Source: Sphingomonas sp. CL5.1
GTDB taxonomy: Bacteria; Pseudomonadota; Alphaproteobacteria; Sphingomonadales; Sphingomonadaceae
DNA: 64,000 nt
Assembly: GCF_013344685.1 (NCBI RefSeq)
Contig: NZ_CP050137.1
Location: 496,001-560,000 of the forward strand
Direction: 5' to 3'
A model generated the notes under the pieces. The model was not told where the DNA came from. It saw only the letters and a list, made by a program, of their open reading frames with translations, and did no database searches. Both the position numbers and the translations under genes were made by a program. Below, one piece after another: positions 45,503-54,516 of this stretch; position 1 is the first letter of the stretch, and each line of letters starts with the position of its first letter.

Positions 45503-46606
45503 ATGACCGACGATCAGGCGGAGGGCGACAGCGCGTTCGTCTTCACCGGCGACTGGCGCGCATTCGCGCCGATCGCCTTCACCAACCTGCTGCTGACCGT
45601 CGTCACGCTCGGCATCTATCATTTCTGGGGCAAGGCGCGCGTCAGGCGTTATCTGTGGAGCAACACGCGCTTCATCGACAACCGGCTGGAATGGACCGGC
45701 ACCGGGCTGGAGCTGTTCATCGGCTACCTCATCGCGATCGCACTGTTCTTCGTGCCGTTCGGGGCGATCAACCTGATCGTGCAGGGGGTGCTGCTGCGCG
45801 GCCATGCCGGGATGGCGGGGCTGATCGTGTTCTTCCTCTACATCGCCTTGCTCTATCTGTTCGGCGTCGCGATCTTCCGCGCGCTGCGCTATCGCCTCAG
45901 CCGCACCCTGTGGCACGGCATCCGGGGCGGATCGAACGATCAGGGCTTCGCCTATGGCCTGGATTATTTCTGGCGGTCGATCGTCGGCACGCTGGCGCTG
46001 GGGCTGATGATCCCCTGGTCGATGACGACCCTGTGGAACCACCGCTGGAACGCGATGAGCTTCGGCCCGATGCAGTTCCGCGCGGAGGCGAACTGGGGGC
46101 CGATCTTCCCACGCTTCATGCTGTTCTACATCACCCCGATCATCATCCTCGTGCTGGTCGGCGTCATCGCCGGCGCGGCGGTGGGCACCGGCGCGCTCGC
46201 CGGCATCAACCCCAACACCCCGCCATCACCGGGCATCATCATCACCTTCGCGCTGCTCGCCATCGCCTTCTACCTCGTCTTCTTCGGCGTGCTCGGGATC
46301 ATCGCGATGGTCTATTACTCGGCCTATTTCCGCGAGGCGGTCGGCTCGATGCGGCTGGGCGGCCTGTGGTTCGGGTTCAACGCGCGGACGATCGACTGGG
46401 TGAAGCTCTACCTCGGCAATTTCGCGCTGGTGGTGGTGACGATCGGGATCGGCTCGATCTTCCTTCCCTATCGCAACTGGGCCTTCTTCGTCCGTCACAT
46501 GGAGGCGCACGGCAGCGTCCACCTCGACGACATGACGCGCTCGACGACGCGCACGCCGGGTCAGGGCGAGGGGCTGCTCGACGCGCTGGACGTCGGCGCC
46601 TTCTGA
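45503..46606 (+). CDS. DUF898 (YjgN family) membrane protein
   Basis: This 367-residue polytopic membrane protein belongs to the DUF898 group. Repeated YjgN-type segments are seen: LTVVTLGIYHFWGKARVRRY, LWSNTRFIDNRLEWTGTG, and a second set YRLSRTLWHGIRGGSNDQ. Seven or so hydrophobic helices follow. The function of the family is unknown. One base separates its stop from the M48 peptidase start, and this pair probably works together. Confidence 0.88.
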   Translation: MTDDQAEGDSAFVFTGDWRAFAPIAFTNLLLTVVTLGIYHFWGKARVRRYLWSNTRFIDNRLEWTGTGLELFIGYLIAIALFFVPFGAINLIVQGVLLRGHAGMAGLIVFFLYIALLYLFGVAIFRALRYRLSRTLWHGIRGGSNDQGFAYGLDYFWRSIVGTLALGLMIPWSMTTLWNHRWNAMSFGPMQFRAEANWGPIFPRFMLFYITPIIILVLVGVIAGAAVGTGALAGINPNTPPSPGIIITFALLAIAFYLVFFGVLGIIAMVYYSAYFREAVGSMRLGGLWFGFNARTIDWVKLYLGNFALVVVTIGIGSIFLPYRNWAFFVRHMEAHGSVHLDDMTRSTTRTPGQGEGLLDALDVGAF

Positions 46607-46607
46607 C

Positions 46608-47660
46608 ATGGCCGACGCGTGGCTCTACGACGGCGAGACGGCGCTGCGCCACGCGGTATCGGTCGGGCTTGAAGACGATGCGTTGCGCATCGCGCGCGCC
46701 GACGGCGGGGCGACATCGGTGCCGCTCGCCACGCTGACGCGGCGCGAGGACGTCGCCGGCGACGCGATCCTCGCGCGGCGCGATCTGCCCGGCTGGCGCC
46801 TGATCCTGCCCGGCGGCGTGCCGGCGGACCTCGCCGCCGCGCTGCCCGCCGCGCGGCGCTATGGCGGCGTCATCGACCGCATCGGGTTGTGGCCGGCGAC
46901 GGCTGTCTTCGCGGTGCTGGCGGGGATCGCGCTCACCCTGTTCCTCAACAGCCCGCCGCTGGTCGCGCGCGCCGTCCCGCGCGCGGTGGAGCAGCGGCTG
47001 GGCGAGCTGATGGTCGGCGATTTCGGCAGGCGCGGCTGCGCCACCCCCGCGGGCGACGCGGCGCTCGCCACGCTGGTGCAGCGGATCGACCCCGACGATC
47101 CGACGATCGAGGTGAGCGTGGTGCGCATGCCGATCGTCAACGCCGTCACGCTGCCCGGCGGGCGAATCGTGCTGTTCGACGGGCTGGTACAGGCGGCGCG
47201 CTCGCCGGACGAGGTGGCCGGCGTGATCGGGCATGAGATCGGCCATGTCCGCCACCGCGACGTGATGGAATCGCTCGTCCGCCAGCTCGGCCTCTCGGTG
47301 CTGCTCGGCGGGATGGAGGGCAATGTCGGCGGCTATACCAACACGCTGCTCGCCTCCGCCTATTCGCGCAAGGCGGAGGCGCGGGCCGACGATCAGGCGA
47401 TCGGGCTGCTCCGCGACGCACGGATCTCGCCCGCCCCCACCGCCGCCTTCTTCACCCGGCTCGGCGGCAAGGACGCGAAGGCGGAGCGGATGTTGGCCTA
47501 TCTCGCCAGCCATCCGGTGTCTGCGGATCGCGCGCAACGCTTCACCCGCTCGCTCGACCCGAAGGCGACCTACCGCCCCGCGCTCGACGCCGCGCAATGG
47601 CGGGCGCTGCGCGGCATGTGCGCCGCCAGCCCGAAGGAGGAGAGCGGCTGGCGCTTCTGA
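46608..47660 (+). CDS. M48-family membrane metallopeptidase
   Basis: This 350-residue protein has an N-terminal cytosolic part, one clear membrane helix around residues 98-118 (ATAVFAVLAGIALTLFL) and an M48 peptidase domain with H-E-x2-H (VIGHEIGHVRHRD, H209 and H213) and the third ligand glutamate in RKAEARADDQAIG. It is probably a membrane-anchored, envelope-facing zinc protease. It is coupled to the DUF898 gene and followed by the alpha/beta hydrolase gene after 24 bases. Confidence 0.9.
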   Translation: MADAWLYDGETALRHAVSVGLEDDALRIARADGGATSVPLATLTRREDVAGDAILARRDLPGWRLILPGGVPADLAAALPAARRYGGVIDRIGLWPATAVFAVLAGIALTLFLNSPPLVARAVPRAVEQRLGELMVGDFGRRGCATPAGDAALATLVQRIDPDDPTIEVSVVRMPIVNAVTLPGGRIVLFDGLVQAARSPDEVAGVIGHEIGHVRHRDVMESLVRQLGLSVLLGGMEGNVGGYTNTLLASAYSRKAEARADDQAIGLLRDARISPAPTAAFFTRLGGKDAKAERMLAYLASHPVSADRAQRFTRSLDPKATYRPALDAAQWRALRGMCAASPKEESGWRF

Positions 47661-47684
47661 ACCCCGGCGGGTAGATACGCCGCC

Positions 47685-48389
47685 ATGCGTCCCCGTCTTG
47701 CTTTCCGCCACACGCCGGGCACCGGCCCGACCATTGTGTTCCTCCCCGGCTACGCCTCCGACATGGAGGGCACCAAGGCGATCGCGCTGGAGCAATGGGC
47801 CAAGGCACAGGGCCGCGCCTATCTCCGCTTCGACTATGGCGGCTGCGGCGTGAGCGAGGGAAAGTTCGAGGAGCAATCCTTCGCCGACTGGCGCGACGAC
47901 GCGCTGGCGATGACCGACGAGGTGGCCGGGGGGCCGGTGGTGCTGGTCGGCTCGTCGATGGGCGGGTGGATCATGCTCTCCGCCGCGAAGCTGCGCCCCG
48001 AGCGCGTCGTCGGCTGCGTCGGCATCGCCCCGGCGCCGGACTTCACCGACTGGGGCTTTTCCACCGACGAGAAGATGCGGCTGTTACAGGAAGGGCGGAT
48101 CGAGCGCGCCAATCCCTATGGCCCGGCGCCAACCGTCTATACCAGCCGCTTCTGGCAATCGGGTGAGGCCAACCGGCTGATGTTCGGCGAGATTCCGGTC
48201 GATTGCCCGGTGCGTCTGGTGCAGGGCCAGCGCGATCCCGACGTGCCGTGGCATCGCGCGGGGCGGCTCGCCGAGTTGCTCCGTTCAGCCGATGTGCAGA
48301 CCTGGCTGGTCAAGGATGGCGACCACCGCCTGTCGCGCGATGCCGATATCGCGCTGATCGTCCGCGCGGTGGAGGACGTATTGCGATGA
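47685..48389 (+). CDS. Alpha/beta hydrolase (ABHD10-like)
   Basis: This 234-residue serine hydrolase has the nucleophile S91 in LVGSSMGGWIML, the acid D in QGQRDPDVPW and H in DGDHRLSRD, so the catalytic triad is intact. The overall look (YLRFDYGGCGVSEGKFEEQSF) resembles the ABHD10/BEM46 group of thioesterase- or esterase-like enzymes. Substrate unknown. It overlaps the next gene by 4 bases (ATGA). Confidence 0.88.
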   Translation: MRPRLAFRHTPGTGPTIVFLPGYASDMEGTKAIALEQWAKAQGRAYLRFDYGGCGVSEGKFEEQSFADWRDDALAMTDEVAGGPVVLVGSSMGGWIMLSAAKLRPERVVGCVGIAPAPDFTDWGFSTDEKMRLLQEGRIERANPYGPAPTVYTSRFWQSGEANRLMFGEIPVDCPVRLVQGQRDPDVPWHRAGRLAELLRSADVQTWLVKDGDHRLSRDADIALIVRAVEDVLR

Positions 48390-49117
48390 TACCGCTACTC
48401 GCGCTGCTGCTCGCCGCCGACGATCCGGCGGCGCGCTGCGTGTCGCTTGCCCGCGCCGATCCGGCGGAGGCGGAGCGGATGGCCGAACGCTGGTCGCTGA
48501 CGGGCGGCGCGAAGGCGAAGCAATGTCTCGGCCTCGCTCTCACCGAACAGTCGCGTTACGGCGAGGCGGCGGCGGCGTTCGAGGACGCCGCCCGCGCCGC
48601 CGAGGTTGCGAAAGACGCAATGGCCGCGACCTATTGGGCGGAGGCCGGCAACGCCCGGCTCGCCGCCAACGAGCCGGCCAAGGCGCGCGCCGCGCTTGAT
48701 GCGGCGTTGGCGGCGGGCACACTTCAGGGAATGGAGCGCGGCGAGGCGCATCTCGACCGCGCCCGCGCGCTGGTCGCGACCGGCGACACCAAGGGCGCGC
48801 GCGACGATCTCGACGCGGCGACGCGCGATGCGGCGGCCGATCCGCTGGCGTGGCTGCTTTCCGCGACGCTCGCGCGGCGGATGAACGATCTGCCGCGCGC
48901 GCGGGCCGATATCGCCGAGGCGCTGAAACGCTCCGCCGACGACGCGCAGGTGCAGCTCGAGGCGGGCAATATCGCCGCGCTCTCCGGCGACGAGACCGGC
49001 GCCAGAAAAGCGTGGAGCGCCGCCCAGCGCATCGCCCCCACCGCGCCGGCAGGGGTTGCGGCGGCGCAGGCGCTGGCCCAATTCAACGGCGACCATTCGA
49101 ACGAGAAGAAGCCATGA
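48386..49117 (+). CDS. Tetratricopeptide-repeat-like secreted/periplasmic protein
   Basis: This 243-residue protein has a short hydrophobic start ([15 protein letters not shown]), which may be a signal, and Ala-rich helix pairs of TPR character: [60 protein letters not shown], and [20 protein letters not shown]. Such proteins mediate protein contacts. It overlaps both neighbours by 4 bases (ATGA), so translation is coupled from the hydrolase to gloA. Confidence 0.75.
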   Translation: MIPLLALLLAADDPAARCVSLARADPAEAERMAERWSLTGGAKAKQCLGLALTEQSRYGEAAAAFEDAARAAEVAKDAMAATYWAEAGNARLAANEPAKARAALDAALAAGTLQGMERGEAHLDRARALVATGDTKGARDDLDAATRDAAADPLAWLLSATLARRMNDLPRARADIAEALKRSADDAQVQLEAGNIAALSGDETGARKAWSAAQRIAPTAPAGVAAAQALAQFNGDHSNEKKP

Positions 49118-49563
49118 AATATCTCCACACGATGATCCGCGTCACCGATCCGGACAAGACGATCGCCTTCTTCGAGCTGCTCGGGCTGAAGGAAGTGCGG
49201 CGGATGGAGAATGAGGCGGGCCGCTTCACGCTGATCTTCCTCGCCGCGCCGGAGGACATGAACGCCCCCGGCGAGCGCGCCGAGGCGGAGGTGGAACTAA
49301 CCTATAACTGGCCCATCGAGGGCAAGGAGCCGGAGGCCTATGCCGGCGGCCGCAACTTCGGCCACCTCGCCTATCGCGTCGAGGATATCTACGAGACGTG
49401 CCAGCGGCTGAAGGACGGCGGGCATATCATCCACCGCCCGCCGCGCGACGGCCATATGGCGTTCGTCAAGACGCCGGACGGCATCTCGATCGAGCTGTTG
49501 CAGAACGGCGTGCTGCCGCCGCGGGAGCCATGGGCGTCGATGCCCAACACCGGAAGCTGGTGA
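49114..49563 (+). CDS. gloA: Lactoylglutathione lyase (glyoxalase I)
   Basis: GloA isomerises the methylglyoxal-glutathione hemithioacetal to S-lactoylglutathione. The 149-residue VOC-fold protein has likely metal ligands H5 ([10 protein letters not shown]), E61 (EVELTYNW), H84 ([10 protein letters not shown]) and E127 (GISIELLQ), close to the E. coli pattern. It is in one operon with the glyoxalase II candidate gloB two genes later, so the whole pathway is encoded together. Confidence 0.92.
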   Translation: MKYLHTMIRVTDPDKTIAFFELLGLKEVRRMENEAGRFTLIFLAAPEDMNAPGERAEAEVELTYNWPIEGKEPEAYAGGRNFGHLAYRVEDIYETCQRLKDGGHIIHRPPRDGHMAFVKTPDGISIELLQNGVLPPREPWASMPNTGSW

Positions 49564-49565
49564 CG

Positions 49566-50630
49566 ATGGCGCGGCCGGCGGCGGCTGACTTCTTCACGTC
49601 GCTCGGCGCGCGCTGGCCGGTGATCCAGGCGCCGATGGCCGGGTTCGGCGATTCGGCGCTCGCCATCGCGGCGATCCGGGGCGGCGGGGTCGGCTCGCTG
49701 GCTGGCGCGATGTTCACCCCCGATCGACTGCTCGTGGAGGCCGCCACCGTCCGCGCCGCCGCTTCGGGGCCGCTCAACCTCAATTTCTTCTGCCACACGC
49801 CGCCCGACGACCCGGACGACACCGCCTGGCGCGCCGCGCTCGCGCCTTTCTACGCGGCGGAGGGCATCGCGTCGGACGGCCCCGCTCCCCCCGCCCGTCG
49901 CCCGTTCGATGCGGAGACCGCGCGGGTGGTCGAGGAGGTGCGGCCGGAGATCGTCAGCTTCCACTTCGGCCTCCCCGCGCCCGACCTGCTCGCCCGCGTC
50001 CGCGCGACCGGGGCACGGGTGATCGGCAATGCGACGACCGTCGCGGAGGCGCGCTGGCTCGCCGACGCCGGCTGCGACGCGATCATCGCGCAGGGGTATG
50101 AGGCGGGTGGCCATGCCGGCTATTTCCTTGGCGATCATCGCCCGGTCGGTACCTTCGCCCTGGTGCCGCAGGTGGCGGACGCGGTGGACGTGCCGGTGAT
50201 CGCGGCCGGCGGCATCGCCGATGCGCGCGGCGCGGCGGCGGCGATCGCCCTCGGCGCGACGGGCGTGCAGGCCGGCACCGCTTTCCTGATGACTGGCGAC
50301 AGCAATGCCAGCGCGGTGCATCGCGCGGCGCTGGCGACGGCGCAGAGCCACGACAGCGTCTTCACCAATGTCTTCTCCGGCCGCTTCGCGCGCGGCCTGC
50401 GCAACCGGCTGGTCGAGGCGCTCGGTCCGGCCAGTTCCGCCGCCGCGCCCTTTCCGTTCGCCGCCGCCGCCATCGCCCCGCTGCGCGCCAGGGCGGAGGC
50501 GGAGGGTCGCGGTGACTATTCCTCGCTCTGGGCCGGGCAGGGCGCGCCACTCGCCCGGGTCCGCCATGCCGCCGACCTCACCGAAATGCTGGGCGCCGCC
50601 GCGCTCGCCGCCCGAAGGAGCCTCGCATGA
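49566..50630 (+). CDS. Nitronate monooxygenase-like FMN oxidoreductase
   Basis: This 354-residue TIM-barrel flavoprotein of the 2-nitropropane dioxygenase family shows FMN and active-site segments VIQAPMAGFGDSALAIAA, LNLNFFCHTPP, AQGYEAGGHAGYF and IAAGGIADARGAAAAIALGA. Natural substrates could be alkyl nitronates such as propionate-3-nitronate. It lies between gloA (2-base gap) and gloB (4-base overlap), suggesting a joint role in handling reactive small carbon compounds. Confidence 0.9.
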   Translation: MARPAAADFFTSLGARWPVIQAPMAGFGDSALAIAAIRGGGVGSLAGAMFTPDRLLVEAATVRAAASGPLNLNFFCHTPPDDPDDTAWRAALAPFYAAEGIASDGPAPPARRPFDAETARVVEEVRPEIVSFHFGLPAPDLLARVRATGARVIGNATTVAEARWLADAGCDAIIAQGYEAGGHAGYFLGDHRPVGTFALVPQVADAVDVPVIAAGGIADARGAAAAIALGATGVQAGTAFLMTGDSNASAVHRAALATAQSHDSVFTNVFSGRFARGLRNRLVEALGPASSAAAPFPFAAAAIAPLRARAEAEGRGDYSSLWAGQGAPLARVRHAADLTEMLGAAALAARRSLA

Positions 50631-51364
50631 CCAGCCCGCTCGACGTGATCCGCGTACCCGTGCTGAGCGACAATTACAGCTGGCTCGTCCATGATGCGGA
50701 CAGCGGCGAGACGATGGTGATCGATCCCGGCGAGGCGCAGCCGGTGCTCGACGCCGCCGCCGCGCGCGGCTGGACGATCACGCAGGTGTGGAACACGCAC
50801 TGGCACCCCGATCATGTCGGCGGCAACGGCGCGATCGTCGCCGCGACCGGCGCGCGCGTGACCGGCCCGGAGGCGGAGCGCGCGAAGATCGGCCACCTCG
50901 ATCACGGCGTCGGCGAAGGCGATACGGTGGCGCTCGGCGCGCATCGCGCGACAGTGCTCGCGGTGCCGGGGCATACCGCCGGGCATATCGCCTTCCACTT
51001 CGCCGATGACGATGCGGTGTTCACCGGCGACACATTGTTCGCGATGGGCTGCGGCCGGCTGTTCGAGGGCGATGCGGCACAGATGCTCGCCAACATGCGC
51101 CGCTTCGCCGCCATGTCGCCGGAGACGCTGGTCTATTGCGGGCATGAATATACCCAGGCGAACGGCCGTTTCGCGCTGGTCGCGGAGCCGGGCAACGACG
51201 CGATCCGCGCACGGATGGCGGATGTGGATGCGGCGCGCGCGGCAGGCGAGGCGACCGTCCCGACGACGATCGCGCTGGAACGCGCCACCAATCCCTTCCT
51301 GCGCGCGCCCGACGCCGGAACGCTGGCGGCGCGACGCCGGGCGAAGGATGAATTCCGCGGCTGA
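50627..51364 (+). CDS. gloB: Hydroxyacylglutathione hydrolase (glyoxalase II)
   Basis: GloB hydrolyses S-lactoylglutathione to D-lactate and glutathione. The 245-residue metallo-beta-lactamase-fold protein has NTHWHPDHVGG (H58, H60, D62, H63), VPGHTAGHIAFH, FTGDTLF, CGHEYTQANGRF and the glyoxalase-II-specific C-terminal block ERATNPFLRAPD. Its start overlaps the upstream gene by ATGA. It is the last coupled gene of the operon starting at DUF898. Confidence 0.94.
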   Translation: MTSPLDVIRVPVLSDNYSWLVHDADSGETMVIDPGEAQPVLDAAAARGWTITQVWNTHWHPDHVGGNGAIVAATGARVTGPEAERAKIGHLDHGVGEGDTVALGAHRATVLAVPGHTAGHIAFHFADDDAVFTGDTLFAMGCGRLFEGDAAQMLANMRRFAAMSPETLVYCGHEYTQANGRFALVAEPGNDAIRARMADVDAARAAGEATVPTTIALERATNPFLRAPDAGTLAARRRAKDEFRG

Positions 51365-51404
51365 TATCCCTATATCGGCGCGCGGGGAAAAAGGAGTTGT
51401 TGTC

Positions 51405-51815
51405 ATGCGTATGATCCTTGTTCCGCTGGCCGCCGCCGCGCTGGGCGCTGGCGCAGTCGCCATCGCCTCGTCGCCAGCGCAGTCCGATCGCGCCGCCGCC
51501 GATCAGGCCGCGTTCGAGAAAACGGTTGAGGGCCTCACGCCCGGCAAGCCGGTCGACTGCATCGACACGCGCTTCAACCAGGCCTCGCTCAAGGCGGTCG
51601 GGCCTCGCCTGATCTATCGCGTCAGCCCGAAGCTGGTCTATGTCAACGAGACGGCCGGCGGCTGCGAGGGCGTGGCGCGCGGCGATGCGCTGGTGACGAA
51701 GCAATATTCCACGCAATTGTGTCGTGGCGATATCGCGCGGACGGTCGACATGACGGCGCGCATCGACACCGGAAGCTGCTCATTGGGTCATTTCGTCCCC
51801 TATCAGGCGCGCTGA
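51405..51815 (+). CDS. Small secreted protein with four cysteines, hypothetical
   Basis: This 136-residue protein has a signal peptide (MRMILVPLAAAALGAGAVAIA) and four cysteines in the mature part (VDCIDTRF, GGCEGVAR, QLCRGD, GSCSLGHF), likely as two disulfides. It has a good AAGGAG ribosome-binding site 8 bases upstream. Family not recognised. It lies 40 bases after gloB and could be the tail of that operon. Confidence 0.7.
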   Translation: MRMILVPLAAAALGAGAVAIASSPAQSDRAAADQAAFEKTVEGLTPGKPVDCIDTRFNQASLKAVGPRLIYRVSPKLVYVNETAGGCEGVARGDALVTKQYSTQLCRGDIARTVDMTARIDTGSCSLGHFVPYQAR

Positions 51816-51842
51816 TTTTCCGGCACGATATCCGGCATTGAA

Positions 51843-51877
51843 GGCCGCGCCCGCCGTCCCGTCGGACAGGCGCGGCC
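51843..51877 (+). promoter_or_regulatory. Stable hairpin in the leader of the sulfur-lyase gene
   Basis: Perfect 9-base arms GGCCGCGCC/GGCGCGGCC, with an inner CCG/CGG pair, lie 18 bases before the start codon of the following PLP enzyme gene. The position suggests translational or transcriptional control, for example by a methionine-related signal, but no known riboswitch was recognised. Confidence 0.5.
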
Positions 51878-51895
51878 GATCGTTCGGAGATCACG

Positions 51896-53215
51896 ATGAC
51901 CAAGGATACCAAAGCCGGCCCCGAAACGGTCGGGCAGCGTCGCTCGCCCCGGCCGGAGATCGAGCGGATCGGCGGGCGCAAGCTCAGCCCCGCCACGCTG
52001 ATGATGGGCCACGGCTACGACCCGGCGCTGTCGGAAGGCTCGCTGAAGCCGCCGATCTTCCTTACCTCCACCTTCGTCTTTCCCAGCGCGGCGGCGGGCA
52101 AGCGCCATTTCGAGGGGGTCACCGGCAAGCGTCCCGGCGGCGCGGAAGGTCTGGTCTATTCGCGCTTCAACGGCCCCAACCAGGAGATACTCGAGGACCG
52201 ACTCGCCATCTGGGAGGAAGCGGAGGATGCGCTCGCCTTCTCCTCCGGCATGTCGGCGATCGCGACCTTGTTCCTGTCGATGGTCGAGCCGGGAGACACG
52301 ATCGTCCATTCCGGCCCGCTCTATGCCGCGACCGAGACGCTGATCGCGCGCATCCTCGGCCGGTTCGGGGTGAAGTGGCTCGATTTCCCGGCCGGCGCGA
52401 CGCGCGAGGAGATCGACGCGGTGCTGGCCGAAGCGGCGAAGGGCAAGGTCGCGCTGATCTACCTCGAAAGCCCCGCCAACCCGACCAACGCCCTGGTCGA
52501 CGTGGAGGCGGTGGCGGCAAGCCGCGACGCGATCTTCACCGATTCCGCTACGCGCCCGCCGATCGCGATCGACAACACCTTCCTCGGTCCGCTCTGGCAC
52601 AAGCCGCTGCGCCACGGCGCGGACATCGTGGTCTATTCGCTCACCAAATATGCCGGCGGGCACAGCGATCTCGTCGCCGGCGGGGTGCTCGGATCGAAGG
52701 CGCACATCAACACGATCCGGCTGATGCGCAACACGATCGGTACGATCTGCGACCCTAATACGGCATGGATGCTGCTCCGCTCGCTGGAGACGCTGGAACT
52801 GCGGATGAGTCGCGCGGGGGAGAATGCGGCGAAGGTCTGCGCCTTCCTCGCGGGGCATCCCAAGGTGCAGCGCGTCGGCTATCTCGGCTTCCTCGAAGGC
52901 GGCAAGGATGCGCGGCAGGCGGATATCTTTCGCCGGCATTGCACCGGCGCCGGCTCCACCTTCTCGCTCTACCTGAAGGGCGGCGAGGCGGAATCGTTCC
53001 GCTTCCTCGACGCGCTGAGGATCGCCAAGCTCGCGGTGAGCCTCGGCGGCACCGAGACGCTGGCGAGCCATCCGGCGGCGATGACGCACCTCTCCGTTCC
53101 CGATGCACGCAAGCAGGCGCTTGGGATCACCGACAATCTCGTGCGTATCTCGATCGGGGTGGAGGACGCCGACGACCTGATCGCCGATTTCGCGCAAGCG
53201 CTCGACGCGATCTGA
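51896..53215 (+). CDS. PLP-dependent cystathionine gamma-synthase/methionine gamma-lyase family enzyme
   Basis: This 439-residue trans-sulfuration-family enzyme has the PLP Schiff-base lysine in VYSLTKYAGGHSDLVAGG (near residue 251), AFSSGMSAIATLFLSMVEPGD, LYLESPANPT and the terminal SIGVEDADDLIADF. It could be a methionine gamma-lyase, cystathionine lyase/synthase or O-acetyl/O-succinylhomoserine enzyme; the family does not separate these by eye. An extended N-terminus of ~45 residues before the fold is longer than in MetB. It has a hairpin in its leader. Confidence 0.9.
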   Translation: MTKDTKAGPETVGQRRSPRPEIERIGGRKLSPATLMMGHGYDPALSEGSLKPPIFLTSTFVFPSAAAGKRHFEGVTGKRPGGAEGLVYSRFNGPNQEILEDRLAIWEEAEDALAFSSGMSAIATLFLSMVEPGDTIVHSGPLYAATETLIARILGRFGVKWLDFPAGATREEIDAVLAEAAKGKVALIYLESPANPTNALVDVEAVAASRDAIFTDSATRPPIAIDNTFLGPLWHKPLRHGADIVVYSLTKYAGGHSDLVAGGVLGSKAHINTIRLMRNTIGTICDPNTAWMLLRSLETLELRMSRAGENAAKVCAFLAGHPKVQRVGYLGFLEGGKDARQADIFRRHCTGAGSTFSLYLKGGEAESFRFLDALRIAKLAVSLGGTETLASHPAAMTHLSVPDARKQALGITDNLVRISIGVEDADDLIADFAQALDAI

Positions 53216-53223
53216 CGAGTCCG

Positions 53224-53247
53224 GCCCCTCTCTTCCGGGAGAGGGGC
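53224..53247. terminator. Hairpin between convergent genes
   Basis: Perfect 9-base arms GCCCCTCTC/GAGAGGGGC with a 6-base loop sit in the 31-base gap between the PLP enzyme and methyltransferase genes. There is no T-run on either strand. A bidirectional transcription end is likely from the position. Confidence 0.6.
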
Positions 53248-53975
53248 TACGCCGGCTCCGCGAAGGTCACGATCGAGACGCCCGGCGGCATCGGCACACG
53301 GCCGACGAGGTGGCGTTCGAGCCGGAAGATACCCTCGAACAGCCGATTGAGCGGCGCTGACGGCGGCGTGTCATCGCTGTCGTCGCGCCCGGTGAGCCGC
53401 CCCGCGACACGCGCACCGGCGGCCAAGGGAAAGAGCAGGGAATTGAAATAGCCCAATTTGCGTGGGCGCAGGCCGGCGGCGGTGATCGCCTTCACCAGGG
53501 TCGCCCTGGAATAGCGGCGGTGGTGGTGGTTCACCACGTCATGCGCGCTCCACATCCATTGATGCGCCGGCACGGTGATGAGGATGCGCCCGCCCGGCGC
53601 GAGCCGCTCGCGCATCGCGGCGAGCGCGGCCACGTCGTCCTCGATATGCTCGACCACATCGAGCACCGCGATCAGGTCGTAATGCTCCTTCGGCACCCCG
53701 GCCAGCGTGGGCAACGGCGCGGCCCCGACGTCCTTGCCGAGCCGCCGGCTGGCGATGGCGCGCGCGGCCGGATCGATCTCGATCGCGTCGACCTCGCCGA
53801 ACCGCGCGAGCATCGGCAGGTTATGCCCGGTGCCGCAGCCGATCTCCAGAATCCGCGCATCCATCGGCAGCCGCCCCTCGCGCGCGATGAAATCGGCGAG
53901 GATGTCGCGGCGCGCGCGATACCACCAATGCGTGCTGTCATGCTCGGCCATCCGGTCATAGACGCGGCGGTCCAT
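53247..53975 (-). CDS. Class I SAM-dependent methyltransferase
   Basis: This 242-residue methyltransferase of the UbiE/Methyltransf_11-like type has the SAM-binding motif I ILEIGCGTGHNLPMLARFG, the acidic motif VDAIEIDPAA, and motif II/III VLDVVEHIEDDVAALAAM with GGRILITVPAH. The start at 53975 overlaps the gtrA-like stop by one base (TGATG). Association with a GtrA-like flippase suggests modification of a lipid-linked sugar, but the acceptor is unknown. Confidence 0.88.
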   Translation of the reverse strand: MDRRVYDRMAEHDSTHWWYRARRDILADFIAREGRLPMDARILEIGCGTGHNLPMLARFGEVDAIEIDPAARAIASRRLGKDVGAAPLPTLAGVPKEHYDLIAVLDVVEHIEDDVAALAAMRERLAPGGRILITVPAHQWMWSAHDVVNHHHRRYSRATLVKAITAAGLRPRKLGYFNSLLFPLAAGARVAGRLTGRDDSDDTPPSAPLNRLFEGIFRLERHLVGRVPMPPGVSIVTFAEPA

Positions 53976-54424
53976 CAGGCGAACACCCACAGACGGTTGA
54001 GGCCGAAGGTGATCAACGGCGTGAAGAACACGATCGGCACCAGCGGCCACCATGTCGGCCCATGCATCGGCCCGGTCAGCAGCCACACGAAGAAGGTGTT
54101 CATGCCGAGGCTGACCAGCGAGACGAGGAAGAACCGCCCCCCCGTGCGCGCCAGATTGTCGCGCCGCCCGTGGCCGCGGAAGCTCCATTTGCTGTGCATG
54201 ACATAGCCGGACAGCATCGCCGCCAGATAACCGAGCAGGTTCGCCGCCACCGGCCAGGTCGCGCTGTTGGCGAGCGGCCACGTCTTCTGCGCATAGGTGG
54301 CGATTGGCCAATAGACGATCGCATAGAGCAACGTCGCCAGCCCCCCGGTGATGCCGAAGCGCACCAGTTGCCAGAAAACCTCACGCATATGCGGGGACCG
54401 TATGTGCTTGCGAACCGCTTCCAC
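53975..54424 (-). CDS. GtrA family membrane protein
   Basis: This 149-residue protein has four membrane helices (about 22-42, 56-76, 95-115 and 124-145). The family marks FGITGGLATLLYAIVYW, NLLGYLAAMLSGYVMHSKWSF and FGLNRLWVF fit GtrA, which is thought to flip undecaprenyl-phosphate-linked glucose in phage O-antigen modification or to serve other lipid-linked sugars. Usually a GtrB glycosyltransferase is adjacent; none is, though a GT-C-like protein is divergent. Confidence 0.85.
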   Translation of the reverse strand: MEAVRKHIRSPHMREVFWQLVRFGITGGLATLLYAIVYWPIATYAQKTWPLANSATWPVAANLLGYLAAMLSGYVMHSKWSFRGHGRRDNLARTGGRFFLVSLVSLGMNTFFVWLLTGPMHGPTWWPLVPIVFFTPLITFGLNRLWVFA

Positions 54425-54516
54425 GCCTTGCCCTTTGCACCGGCCGCGATACAGCGAGGAACCGGCAGTTACCGGACCCGGCGTCTAGAGGCCCCGGCGG
54501 TTTGAGGAAAGTCCCC

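Noticed and set aside
51816..51895. SAM-II or SAM/SAH riboswitch before the sulfur-lyase gene
   Set aside because: Only a simple strong hairpin is visible; the conserved pseudoknot bases of those riboswitches could not be matched by eye.
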